DNA from: an uncultured Flavobacteriales bacterium
GTDB taxonomy: Bacteria > Bacteroidota > Bacteroidia > Flavobacteriales > BACL11
Length of the DNA stretch: 16,676 nucleotides
Assembly: GCA_950069165.1 (NCBI GenBank)
Contig: CATMIT010000027.1
Location: 1 to 16,676, forward strand
Direction of reading: 5' to 3'
Below the pieces are notes generated by a model. That model made no database searches. It was not told the DNA's origin and saw nothing but the letters and a program-made list of their open reading frames with translations. This document shows positions 1 through 8,879 of the stretch, piece after piece. The position numbers and the translations under genes are program-made. How positions within the stretch are numbered: position 1 is the first letter of the stretch; each line of letters starts with the position of its first letter.

Positions 1-2057
1 TTAGAAATGGGGAACGCACTCAATCTATCTATTCTCTATGGTATCCTTTTGGAAGGGAGTATAATTATTATGGGTATGATTACGAAACGCAAACCACTTT
101 TAAGGCAATTGGTTCTGCCGACATTAACGACCATGAGTTTTCATTTGGGATAGAGTACGAACAAAGAACAGATGCATCTTGGGGAGTGAACCCTATTGGG
201 CTTTGGGGCTATATGCGCCAATTGGCAAACAAGCACCTTACCCAATTGGATTTAAGCCATCCGTATCCTGTGTTTGATGAAAATGGAATATATAAAGATA
301 CTGTAAATTATGACCGACTTTTTGTGGCAGAGGACCAATCGTTATTTGATAAAAATTTACGAAAGCAATTGAATAAGTCGCAGGTGGAATGGATTGATAT
401 TGATTCTTATGGTCCGGATATGTATGATTTAGAAATGTTCTCTGCTGATGAGCTTTTAAACAATGGTGGTTCTTTTGTGAGTTATTATGGTTACGATTAT
501 TTAGGTAATCGATACACAAGCCAACCATCTTTTAATGATTTCTTAACTAAAAAAGATAAAAACGGAAATTACACAAGGCCGATTGCGGCTTTCCAACCAA
601 TCTATACTGCTGGCTATATTCAAGACAAATTTGCCATTGAAGACCTTATTTTTAATATAGGCTTAAGAATAGACAGATATGATGCCAACCAACCAGTGCT
701 AAAAGACAAATACTTGCTTTACGATACTTATACAGCTAATACAACAAAAGCAAGAAATTTAGGCAGTCTTTCTCAATTTGGGGAGGACTATTATGTATAT
801 GTAGATGATATTGAAAATCCATCTTCTATTGTAGGATATAGAAATGAGGACAACTGGTATGATGCAACAGGAGCTGAAATTTCAAATCCTGATATTTTAA
901 TAAATGCTGCTGGTGGTAAAATAGCACCTTTAGTAATAGATCCTACGGCTGCTGTAAATGGAGATTTAAGTACAGCTGCTTTCAAAGATTACGATCCGCA
1001 AACCATCATCATGCCAAGAATTGCTTTCTCTTTCCCAATATCGGATGAGGCACAGTTTTTTGCACACTATGATGTGCTTACACAAAGGCCTCCAGAAAGA
1101 AGTCGTTTCAGCCCAACACAATATTATTTCTTAGAGCAAAACATTGGTGGTCTGCTGAACAATCCGGATTTGAAACCAGAAAAAACAGTGGATTACGAAA
1201 TTGGTTTTGCACAAACACTTTCTTTAAAATCGGCTTTAACTATTTCTCTTTTCTACAAAGAATTAAGAGACATGATACAAGTAATGAACTTGCCAGGGGC
1301 TTATCCTGGAAGATACCTTACCATGCAAAACTTGGATTTTGGAACAGTTAAAGGTTTGTCAGTTGCTTTTGATTTAAGAAGAACAAATAATATAAGCATG
1401 ACGGCCAACTATACCCTTCAATTTGCGGATGGAAGTGGATCTTCTGCTACTTCTGGATATAGTTTAGCAAATACAGAACAACCCAATTTAAGAACAACTA
1501 CACCACTTTCATTTGACCAACGCCACACTATTTCACTTGCTGTCGATTTTCATTATGGTGCTGGTAAAAATTATAATGGTCCAGTTATTTTTGGAAAGAA
1601 AATATTGCAAAGGGCAGGATTTAATGCAATTATTTCAGCTGGTTCTGGTACGCCATTTAGCAAGCAATCTAATATTACCCAAGAAGCTGCTTTTGGTATT
1701 AACGATCGATCCACTTTAGAGGGGACACTTTATGGTTCTCGCTTACCTTGGCAATCTAGGGTGAGCACCAAAATAAACAAAGAATTTGAGATAAAGTGGA
1801 ATGATAAAAAAAGCTCACATGTCAATGTATATTTGCAAGTACAAAACTTATTTAATGCCAAAAACATTATAAGTGTGTACAGAGCAACAGGTAATCCGGA
1901 TGATGATGGTTATCTTACGGCTTCTGCCTCTCAGAATGAGATTAACACCAAAAACAATCCTGCTTCTTTTGTTGATTTGTACAGAATAAAAGTGAATAAT
2001 CCTTCCAATTATAGTTTGCCAAGGATGATGAACTTAGGATTAACCATTAGTTTCTAA
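1..2057 (+). CDS. TonB-dependent outer-membrane receptor, C-terminal part (5' end outside window)
   Basis: The frame is open from base 3 to the TAA at 2055-2057, giving 684 visible residues. An apparent start at 186 is only an internal GTG, since the upstream codons (encoding for example LWYPFGREYNYYGYDY) are clearly protein-like. The sequence has the alternating aromatic beta-strand pattern of a TonB-dependent receptor barrel. Typical late-barrel phrases are NNPDLKPEKTVDYEIGF, a DQRHTISL strand, a VQNLFNAKN strand, and a final strand NLGLTISF ending in Phe. Such receptors import large substrates across the outer membrane using TonB/ExbBD energy; the plug and any carboxypeptidase-like N-terminal domain lie outside the window. 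Only 11 bases separate it from the large T9SS protein gene downstream, and no SusD-type gene is visible, so that protein may be its surface partner (inference). The substrate is unknown. Confidence 0.9.
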   Translation, partial: RNGERTQSIYSLWYPFGREYNYYGYDYETQTTFKAIGSADINDHEFSFGIEYEQRTDASWGVNPIGLWGYMRQLANKHLTQLDLSHPYPVFDENGIYKDTVNYDRLFVAEDQSLFDKNLRKQLNKSQVEWIDIDSYGPDMYDLEMFSADELLNNGGSFVSYYGYDYLGNRYTSQPSFNDFLTKKDKNGNYTRPIAAFQPIYTAGYIQDKFAIEDLIFNIGLRIDRYDANQPVLKDKYLLYDTYTANTTKARNLGSLSQFGEDYYVYVDDIENPSSIVGYRNEDNWYDATGAEISNPDILINAAGGKIAPLVIDPTAAVNGDLSTAAFKDYDPQTIIMPRIAFSFPISDEAQFFAHYDVLTQRPPERSRFSPTQYYFLEQNIGGLLNNPDLKPEKTVDYEIGFAQTLSLKSALTISLFYKELRDMIQVMNLPGAYPGRYLTMQNLDFGTVKGLSVAFDLRRTNNISMTANYTLQFADGSGSSATSGYSLANTEQPNLRTTTPLSFDQRHTISLAVDFHYGAGKNYNGPVIFGKKILQRAGFNAIISAGSGTPFSKQSNITQEAAFGINDRSTLEGTLYGSRLPWQSRVSTKINKEFEIKWNDKKSSHVNVYLQVQNLFNAKNIISVYRATGNPDDDGYLTASASQNEINTKNNPASFVDLYRIKVNNPSNYSLPRMMNLGLTISF

Positions 2058-2068
2058 TTTATAAAAAA

Positions 2069-5000
2069 ATGAGATTAAAGAAAAATACAATTTTTATGAA
2101 AAATAAAGTAAAACAACTTTTAGCTATTTCGCTTATCTTTTTCTATGGTAATCTTTTAGCCAAAGAAAATGTGTCTTACCCAGGAATGAGCAATACAGTG
2201 CAAAATAAAATTGCAGCAGCTTGTTCGCCTTCCACTTCACAAACCAATTTGGATGTGAACAATGTAAGGGCTACTATATTAGGTGGTGGTGATATGTGGT
2301 GGGATTTAAATGATGCACAATACGAAATTCCTAAGGGAGGTTTTAAAAACTCTTTATTTGCTGGTGCACTTTGGATTGGTGGAGTAGATGATGGAGGGCA
2401 ATTAAAGGCAGCAGCTCAAACTTACAGACAAGGAGGTGATGATTTTTGGCCAGGACCATTGGATATAACTACAGCCTCTATTACAGATGAAGAATGTTTG
2501 GCTTATAACAAACATTTTAAGCTTGACAGATCGCAAGTGGATGAGTTTATTGTCCGTTATGTAGATGCACAAGACCCAACCTATGAGATTCCAGATGAAA
2601 TTCTGGAATGGCCAGCACATGGAGGCCCTGGGCAAGATCCTTATTTGGCTCCTTTTCATGATGCCAATGGAGATGGATTTTACAATCCTTATGATGGAGA
2701 TTATCCGGATTATAATATGACTGGTAATAATGATAATGCCAAACTTTTTGGCGATCAAACGCTATGGTGGATTTTTAATGATAAAGGAAATATTCATACC
2801 GAAACTGAAGCTGAGCCAATCGGTTTGGAAATACATGCACAAGCCTTTGCTTTTGTTGCCGAAAATGAGGTGAATGACATGACTTTCTACAATTATAAAA
2901 TTATCAATAGAGGAACTCAACCTCTGAATGATACTTATTTCGGACAATGGGTGGATCCTGATTTAGGATGGTATTTGGATGATTATGTGGGTTGTGATGT
3001 AGGTTTAGGGCTTGGATTTTGCTACAATGGAGATGCTGAGGATGAAGGGGCTGCAGGTTATGGGTTTAACCCACCAGCCATTGGAGTTGATTTTTTCCAA
3101 GGTCCTAGGGCTGACATAAATGATGGAATAGATAATGACAGAGATGGTTTTATTGACGAGATGGATTCGGTAATTAATCCAGTAACAGGGCAATGGGAAT
3201 ATATCCAATATGAAGAAATCATTATGTCACAGTTTGTTTATTATAACAATGATTTTACAGTAACAGGTAACCCTACAACTGGTACTCATTTTTACAATTA
3301 TTTAAGAGGTATCTGGAAAGATAATGTCCCCATGACTTATGGAGGAGATGGTAAAGGAAACGGTCCTGGAGCTACTACAGATTTATGTAACTTTATGTTC
3401 CCAGGATCAACTGATCCTGATATGTACCCTCAGAATGGAGAATGGACTGAAGTAACTGCTGGTAATATACCTGCCGATAGAAGATTTATACAATCTGCAG
3501 GTCCTTTTACCTTAGAGCCGGGTGCAGTAAACCATATTACAGTCGGTGTTATATGGGCAAGAGCAAAAGCGGGCGGTCCAACGGCATCTGTGCAACTATT
3601 AAAAGTATATGACAGGGAGGCACAGGCACTTTTTGATAATAACTTTAATATCTTAAATGGTCCGGACGCACCAGATTTGGGGGTTAGAGAATTAGATAAA
3701 GAACTTATTTTTACTATTTCCAATGGGGTATCTTCCAATAATATTGATGAGAGTTATAGCGAAAAAGATCCTTATATTACTAAACCAGCAAACCTCCAAA
3801 CAAATCCTAATTACGAGTTTCAGGGTTATGTGGTATATCAATTAGTAAATGCAACTACTACAGTAACTGATTTAGAAAATGTAGATAAAGCAAGAATGGT
3901 TTTCAGATGTGATATAAAAGATGATGTAGCAAGTATTGTCAATCAGTATCTCGATCCTATTCTAGGAGTGTTTACCCCTGTGGAGGAAATAAGTGGTGTT
4001 TTAAGTTCAGGCATGAAGGGTTCGGTAGATAATGGAGTAGAATACTCTTTCAAAATAACAGAAGACCGCTTTGCACTGGGAAATACGCGATTGGTAAACC
4101 ATAAAACTTACTATTATTTAGCACTTTCCTATGCTTATAACAAGGCTGAAGAAAATGCTGACCCTTATGATGTAGACCATCCTGATTATGATGGACACAA
4201 TCAACCCTATATTGCTGGGCGTAGAAATATTCTGACTTATAGTGCAATACCTCATTTTGTTGAGCCAGAAGCTGGAGGCACTCTACTTAACTCTTCTTTT
4301 GGGGATGGAGTGAAAATAGAAAGATTGGAAGGAACAGGAAATGGAAATATTCCTTTGGAACTAACCCAAGAAACAGTGGATGAGATTCTTAATTCTTCTT
4401 CTCACCGCTCATTATATCCTATATACAAAAATGGCTTAGGGCCAATTGATGTAACAGTGGTTGACCCGGTTGCTGTGAAAAAAGGAACTTACATTTTCAC
4501 TTTAGAAGAACCTATCTATACAGGGAATAATATTACCTCTTACGGAAAATGGGTACTAACAAATGAAGCTACCGGAAATGAAGTAGTGTCTTCCACCAAA
4601 GGTATTGATGTTGGCTCAGAAAAACTAATTCCAAACACAGGGCTTACCATTAAAATTCAGCAAGGTATAAATCCGGGGGAGGACCCACTTCTAATCTCTA
4701 ATAATGGTTTGATTTCTTCTTCCATGGAATTTGAAAACATTAATGACAGATGGCTTTCAGGTGTACCTGATAGAGATGATGAGAATGGTTTCTTTTGGGG
4801 TTTAAATTGGATAAGAGCAGGAACATATGAAAATTCCGATAATGGCCAATTGAGTGATTACTCTGATGACCCTAATGGAATTTATGAAACAGCTTTAATA
4901 AAAAATGTTTCCGTCCCTTTTAATAACTTTAGTTTTGGTGGCGGATCCTTTGATTTTTCCTTAGAATACGCTGGAGGAACCTGGGCACCTTACCATTTAG

Positions 5001-6292
5001 CATCTTGGTATAAAGATGGTCCTGGCTATAACAATTCCACTACTGCTCAGGTAAAAATGGCTGATTTGCATTCAGTGGATATTGTATTTACGGATGATAA
5101 ATCTAAATGGTCGAAATGCGCAGTGGTTGAAGCACAAGATGATGATTTGCTTTCAGTTGGAGGACAAACCAAGATGGGATTACGACTATCGCCATCAATT
5201 GATAAATACGGCAATCCTTTAAATGATGGAACAATGGGTATGGGCTGGTTTCCTGGCTATGCCATTAATTTGGAAACCGGAGAAAGATTGAACATTATTT
5301 TTGCAGAGGATTCTTACCTTACTGAGGATAACGGAAGAGATTTGAAATGGAATCCTACTTCCAATATTGTAACGGATGAGGCGCCATTGTATGACCCTGG
5401 TCCTCCTGCAGTATATTCACAGGGTAATTATTTACTTGGAGGTAAGCATTTTGTTTATGTAATGAGTGGTTCTGCTGATGTAGTGAAAGATAGCACTTAC
5501 ATTGATGGTACAGTTAGTCCAAACTATGATGAATGCGCTTGGATTTATAACCAACTTAAAAATTATACTTCACCTGGTTATGTTGCTAATATTTGGCAAG
5601 TATTCCGGAATGCTTCTTGGGTTGGAATGCCGATATTAGCTCCTGGAAGAAGCTTGCTTGCAAATGATGTAACTGTTAAACTTAGAGTAAGCAAACCCTA
5701 CAATCAATATGTAACTAGAAATGCTTCAGCAATACTAGATAAAAATGATGATCTTACTATTGGGACTACTTATTTTGTAATGGGTGCTAATCTTAACCAT
5801 AATTCAATCTCTTATTCTCCTGGAGATACTTTTACAGCTGTGACTACTTCTTTTTCAGGCAGTAGTAATGTAAGAGCCATTAGCCCAATTCCTGAAAATG
5901 AGTTTAGCCCAATGTATCGATTCTCTACGGATGATATTGTTGCTGAAATAGGAAATCATACAACTGCTGTAAATGCACTGGATATGATAAATGTAGTGCC
6001 TAATCCGTATTATGCTTTTTCCACTTACGAAACATCACAGCTTGATAACAGAATGAAAATTACTAATCTTCCTGAAAGAGCTACCATCTCTATTTTCACC
6101 ATTAGTGGAACTTTGGTAAGGCAGTTGAAAAAGAATGACCAGATGACATCAATCGATTGGGATCTAAAAAATACTTTCGGAATTCCTGTTGCCTCTGGCC
6201 TTTATGTAATACATGTGGATGCAAAAGGTGTTGGCGAAAAAGTACTGAAATGGTTTGGCGTTATGCGACCTATTGACTTGGATACTTTCTAA
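2069..6292 (+). CDS. Very large secreted protein with T9SS-type C-terminal sorting domain
   Basis: The product has 1407 residues and a signal peptide (basic start, hydrophobic core LLAISLIFFYGNLLA, cleavage near residue 31). An alternative ATG at 2096 would give a more usual 22-residue signal, so the start is uncertain. Two Asp-rich calcium-site-like loops are visible: DANGDG near residue 198 and DGIDNDRDGFIDE near 352. Around residues 580-720 lies a fibronectin-like stretch (FQGYVVYQL, then LVNHKTYYYLALSYAY). The last ~106 residues (from about 1302) carry VVPNPYYAFSTYE, a central IFTISGTLVRQL strand and VASGLYVIHV, the layout of a T9SS type A/FlgD-Ig-like domain, which in this phylum directs secretion and cell-surface attachment. 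The tail after GLYV is longer than usual and ends KWFGVMRPIDLDTF. I recognise the family style (large proteins found with PorV/PorQ-like genes) but know no enzymatic role. It lies in an operon with the receptor and the downstream barrel. Confidence 0.85.
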   Translation: MRLKKNTIFMKNKVKQLLAISLIFFYGNLLAKENVSYPGMSNTVQNKIAAACSPSTSQTNLDVNNVRATILGGGDMWWDLNDAQYEIPKGGFKNSLFAGALWIGGVDDGGQLKAAAQTYRQGGDDFWPGPLDITTASITDEECLAYNKHFKLDRSQVDEFIVRYVDAQDPTYEIPDEILEWPAHGGPGQDPYLAPFHDANGDGFYNPYDGDYPDYNMTGNNDNAKLFGDQTLWWIFNDKGNIHTETEAEPIGLEIHAQAFAFVAENEVNDMTFYNYKIINRGTQPLNDTYFGQWVDPDLGWYLDDYVGCDVGLGLGFCYNGDAEDEGAAGYGFNPPAIGVDFFQGPRADINDGIDNDRDGFIDEMDSVINPVTGQWEYIQYEEIIMSQFVYYNNDFTVTGNPTTGTHFYNYLRGIWKDNVPMTYGGDGKGNGPGATTDLCNFMFPGSTDPDMYPQNGEWTEVTAGNIPADRRFIQSAGPFTLEPGAVNHITVGVIWARAKAGGPTASVQLLKVYDREAQALFDNNFNILNGPDAPDLGVRELDKELIFTISNGVSSNNIDESYSEKDPYITKPANLQTNPNYEFQGYVVYQLVNATTTVTDLENVDKARMVFRCDIKDDVASIVNQYLDPILGVFTPVEEISGVLSSGMKGSVDNGVEYSFKITEDRFALGNTRLVNHKTYYYLALSYAYNKAEENADPYDVDHPDYDGHNQPYIAGRRNILTYSAIPHFVEPEAGGTLLNSSFGDGVKIERLEGTGNGNIPLELTQETVDEILNSSSHRSLYPIYKNGLGPIDVTVVDPVAVKKGTYIFTLEEPIYTGNNITSYGKWVLTNEATGNEVVSSTKGIDVGSEKLIPNTGLTIKIQQGINPGEDPLLISNNGLISSSMEFENINDRWLSGVPDRDDENGFFWGLNWIRAGTYENSDNGQLSDYSDDPNGIYETALIKNVSVPFNNFSFGGGSFDFSLEYAGGTWAPYHLASWYKDGPGYNNSTTAQVKMADLHSVDIVFTDDKSKWSKCAVVEAQDDDLLSVGGQTKMGLRLSPSIDKYGNPLNDGTMGMGWFPGYAINLETGERLNIIFAEDSYLTEDNGRDLKWNPTSNIVTDEAPLYDPGPPAVYSQGNYLLGGKHFVYVMSGSADVVKDSTYIDGTVSPNYDECAWIYNQLKNYTSPGYVANIWQVFRNASWVGMPILAPGRSLLANDVTVKLRVSKPYNQYVTRNASAILDKNDDLTIGTTYFVMGANLNHNSISYSPGDTFTAVTTSFSGSSNVRAISPIPENEFSPMYRFSTDDIVAEIGNHTTAVNALDMINVVPNPYYAFSTYETSQLDNRMKITNLPERATISIFTISGTLVRQLKKNDQMTSIDWDLKNTFGIPVASGLYVIHVDAKGVGEKVLKWFGVMRPIDLDTF

Positions 6293-6304
6293 ATTATACA
6301 TAAA

Positions 6305-7378
6305 ATGAATACTATTGAAATGAATAAAATAAATAATTGGCTAAAAGCACTTCTAATTGTAGCCATAATAATACTTCCTGTAAAAGATAATTTTGCAGGA
6401 AATGAGCAAAGAGCCGGACAAGCAGGCGCTTCCGAATTACTCATCAACCCATGGGCTAGAAGTTCAGGTTGGGCAGGAGCAAATGTGGCATGTGTTAGGG
6501 GATTGGAAGGAATGTTCATCAATGTGGCTGGTTTGGCTTTTACTAGTAAAACAGAGCTTATTTTCTCTCATACCAATTGGCTGATGTATAACGATAATGA
6601 AGCGGTGAGCTATGTCAACTCTTTTGGTTTCTCACAGAAAGTGGGGGAATCTGGCGTGTTGGCCTTGGGTATTATGTCCATGGATTTTGGCGATATTGAA
6701 ATTACAACCGTGGAACTTCCTGATGGAGGAATTGGTACATTTTCACCTAAATTTATGAATATTTCCCTATCCTATGCCAAAACTTTTTCTAATAGTATTT
6801 ATGGTGGTTTTACCATTAAAATGATATCCGAGCAAATTTCGGATGTTCGTGCTGGTGGAGTGGCTTTTGATGTTGGTATTCAATATGTAACTGGCGCAAA
6901 AGACAATATGAAATTTGGTATTTCACTTAAAAATATTGGTCCAAGGATGAGTTTTTCAGGTGATGGACTTTCATTTAGAGATTATGTAAATGGTGATTAC
7001 CAAACGGCAGTGAATCATAAATCGGCTGAGTTTGAATTGCCATCATTGCTGAATATTGGGCTTGCATACGATTTGCTTTATTTAAGACACCGACTTACAG
7101 GTTCTGGAACTTTTACTTCCAACGCTTTCCAGAAAGACCAATACCGATTGGGTTGCGAGTATTCTTTTCGAGATATGTTTATGATAAGGTGTGGTTACAC
7201 TTTAGAAGAAGGATTAAGAACGCCATCTACCAGAACTACTGCTTTAAGAGGACCAAGTGCAGGATTTACCATTGAAATACCAATGGGTGGAGGTAAAACT
7301 TTTGGTGTAGATTATTCCTACCGACATACCGATCCTTTCCAGGGGTCGCACACACTTGGCGCCAGAATCAACCTCTAA
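6305..7378 (+). CDS. PorV/PorQ-family outer-membrane beta-barrel protein
   Basis: The product has 357 residues. It begins with a signal peptide (hydrophobic LKALLIVAIIILPV, cleavage probably after FA at residue 31); a second ATG at 6320 is a possible start. The mature N-terminus GNEQRAGQAGASELLINPWARSSGWAGANVA, followed by a GLEGMFINVAGLAF segment, is the hallmark of the PorV/PorQ (LptO, UPF0164-like) family: an AG-rich stretch, a small-residue repeat and an N-PAGLA-like motif. The rest is amphipathic beta-strands, ending in ARINL. PorV is the T9SS outer-membrane shuttle that receives cargo from the translocon, and PorQ belongs to the attachment complex. This copy lies 12 bases after the giant cargo gene, so it may be a dedicated shuttle or anchor for it (inference). 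It is probably a paralogue rather than the core porV, because no other T9SS gene is nearby. Confidence 0.85.
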   Translation: MNTIEMNKINNWLKALLIVAIIILPVKDNFAGNEQRAGQAGASELLINPWARSSGWAGANVACVRGLEGMFINVAGLAFTSKTELIFSHTNWLMYNDNEAVSYVNSFGFSQKVGESGVLALGIMSMDFGDIEITTVELPDGGIGTFSPKFMNISLSYAKTFSNSIYGGFTIKMISEQISDVRAGGVAFDVGIQYVTGAKDNMKFGISLKNIGPRMSFSGDGLSFRDYVNGDYQTAVNHKSAEFELPSLLNIGLAYDLLYLRHRLTGSGTFTSNAFQKDQYRLGCEYSFRDMFMIRCGYTLEEGLRTPSTRTTALRGPSAGFTIEIPMGGGKTFGVDYSYRHTDPFQGSHTLGARINL

Positions 7379-7398
7379 TTAACTAAAATTAATTTTTT
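7377..7398 (+). terminator. Weak possible terminator after the T9SS-type operon
   Basis: A 6-base-pair AT-only stem (AATTAA with TTAATT, loop of 6) overlaps the stop codon of the PorV-like gene and is followed by TTTT. The stem has no G-C pair, so it may be chance in AT-rich DNA. It lies between the operon and greA, where a terminator would be expected. Confidence 0.25.
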
Positions 7399-7442
7399 CA
7401 AAAAGAGGAGAAATTCTTTTTTTGTGATGATGTTATACTATT

Positions 7443-7916
7443 ATGAGCGATATAAAATATTTTACTAAGCAAGGACTACAAAATTTGAAAGATGAACTGA
7501 ATCATCTGAAAAATATAGAACGCCCAAATATTACCAAAGAGATTGCGGAGGCAAGAGATAAAGGAGATTTGTCAGAAAATGCAGAATATGATGCGGCAAA
7601 AGAAGCCCAAGGAATGCTGGAAGCAAAGATTGTAAAATTAGAAACACAATTAAGCCAAGCAAGGGTATTGGATGAGAGTGAATTAGATACTTCCTCAGTG
7701 CACTTGCTTACCAAAGTTACCATTAAAAACATAGAAAATAATGCCGAGCTAACTTATGCTATTGTGCCAGAATCAGAAGCTGATCTGATGTCTAAAAAAA
7801 TATCGGTTGAGTCGCCCATAGCAAAAGGATTGCTTGGTAAAAAAGTAGGAGAAATTGCTGAAATAGAAGTCCCAACTGGTATGATGAAATTTGAAATTAT
7901 AGATATAACGACTTAA
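7443..7916 (+). CDS. greA: Transcription elongation factor GreA
   Basis: The product has 157 residues, the usual GreA length (about 158). GreA enters the secondary channel of RNA polymerase and stimulates cleavage of backtracked transcripts. The N-terminal antiparallel coiled coil (about residues 1-75) carries the conserved tip GDLSENAEYDAAKEAQ with the acidic pair Asp42 and Glu45. The C-terminal FKBP-like domain (about 80-157) contains the family's SPIAKGLLGKKVGE segment. The ATG at 7443 gives the standard N-terminus. A HIT-family gene follows after 4 bases, so the two are very likely co-transcribed. The 64-base leader contains a purine-rich GAGGAG at 7405-7410, too far upstream to serve as a ribosome site for this start, and an imperfect -7 element (TTTTTTTG, 7417-7424). 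Confidence 0.97.
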   Translation: MSDIKYFTKQGLQNLKDELNHLKNIERPNITKEIAEARDKGDLSENAEYDAAKEAQGMLEAKIVKLETQLSQARVLDESELDTSSVHLLTKVTIKNIENNAELTYAIVPESEADLMSKKISVESPIAKGLLGKKVGEIAEIEVPTGMMKFEIIDITT

Positions 7917-7920
7917 AAAA

Positions 7921-8313
7921 ATGTCAAGTATATTTTCTAAAATAATTGCTGGAGAAATCCCTGCTTATAAAGTAGCAGAAGACGAAAGGTTCTTGGCTTT
8001 TTTAGATATTTACCCCTTAGCAAAAGGACATCTGCTTGTCATTCCAAAAAAAGAAACCGATTATATTTTTGACATTGAAAGTGAGGAATTTATGGCGCTT
8101 TGGCAATTCACTCAATTGGTAGCAAAAGCAATGGATAAGGTGTTTGATTGCGATAGAATTGGGGTGGCAGTTATTGGATTGGAAGTGCCCCATGCTCATA
8201 TTCATTTGGTGCCATTAAAAAATATGACTAACATCAATTTTGAAAAACCAAAACTCAAATTTTCACCTGAAGAATTTGAGAAAATTGCCCAAAAAATAAG
8301 AAGAGCAGTATAA
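7921..8313 (+). CDS. HIT-family (histidine triad) nucleotide hydrolase
   Basis: The product has 130 residues with the full histidine triad PHAHIHLVP (His91, His93, His95), preceded by the nucleotide-pocket motifs FLDIYPLAKGHLLVIPK. Members of the Hint branch hydrolyse nucleoside phosphoramidates and related adenylates in the cytoplasm through a nucleotidyl-histidine intermediate; the natural substrate here cannot be told from sequence. It starts 4 bases after greA, a gene pair I recall as common in Bacteroidota. Its TAA (8311-8313) abuts the stop codon of ruvC on the other strand, leaving no spacer. Confidence 0.95.
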   Translation: MSSIFSKIIAGEIPAYKVAEDERFLAFLDIYPLAKGHLLVIPKKETDYIFDIESEEFMALWQFTQLVAKAMDKVFDCDRIGVAVIGLEVPHAHIHLVPLKNMTNINFEKPKLKFSPEEFEKIAQKIRRAV

Positions 8314-8865
8314 TTATTTCAGACGATCAGGATTATCTTTCACAAAAGCTTTCCAGCCGGTATAACTTTTCCCTTTCAGGCCTACATTCCTTTGAAAAAA
8401 ATGACAAACAGCAGCAGCCAATCCATCAGTTGCATCCAAATGTTTCGGCATTTCTTTTATTGTCAACAATGATTTTAGCATAGCTGCCACTTGCTCTTTG
8501 GAAGCATTTCCGTTTCCGGTAATTGATTTTTTTATTTTTTTGGGGCTATATTCAAAAATTGGGATATCTCTGTATAGCCCAGCTGCCATGGCAACTCCTT
8601 GTGCTCTTCCCAACTTCAACATAGATTGCACATTTTTTCCAAAAAAAGGAGCTTCCACTGCCAACTCATCTGGTTTATACTCATCTATCATGGCTAATGT
8701 TCTCTCAAAAATTCGTTTTAGTTTCAACTCATGAGAGCTTAATTTTGCCAAATGTAAAACGTCCATCTGCAAGAGTTCCATATTTTTTCCTTTGATGTGG
8801 ATTAGGCCATAACCCATAATGGTTGTTCCTGGGTCTATTCCTAATATAATTTTATCTGTCAGCAA
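8314..8865 (-). CDS. ruvC: Crossover junction endodeoxyribonuclease RuvC
   Basis: The product has 183 residues. RuvC cuts Holliday junctions as a dimer together with the RuvAB branch-migration motor. The four acidic metal-binding residues are all present: Asp11 in GIDPGTT, Glu71 in VEAPFFGKN, and Asp144 and Asp147 in LDATDGLA (the last motif has Gly where Ala is usual). There is no ATG before the first catalytic motif: the frame opens just after a TAA at 8869-8871, and the first plausible start is TTG at 8863-8865, giving MLTDKIILGIDPGT, which matches the typical family N-terminus. The C-terminal extension GKSYTGWKAFVKDNPDRLK resembles other Bacteroidota RuvC proteins. It is transcribed alone here, divergent from the flippase operon and convergent on the HIT gene. 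Confidence 0.95.
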   Translation of the reverse strand: MLTDKIILGIDPGTTIMGYGLIHIKGKNMELLQMDVLHLAKLSSHELKLKRIFERTLAMIDEYKPDELAVEAPFFGKNVQSMLKLGRAQGVAMAAGLYRDIPIFEYSPKKIKKSITGNGNASKEQVAAMLKSLLTIKEMPKHLDATDGLAAAVCHFFQRNVGLKGKSYTGWKAFVKDNPDRLK

Positions 8866-8879
8866 TTGTTATCTTTAAG

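Noticed and set aside
186..2057. A 623-residue receptor gene starting at 186
   Set aside because: The codon at 186 is GTG inside a longer frame that is open to the left edge and clearly protein-like upstream.
2402..2758. Antisense reading frames within the giant cargo gene and other genes
   Set aside because: They have low-complexity, Ile/Ser-rich or otherwise non-protein-like composition and lie opposite clear genes, so they are shadow frames.
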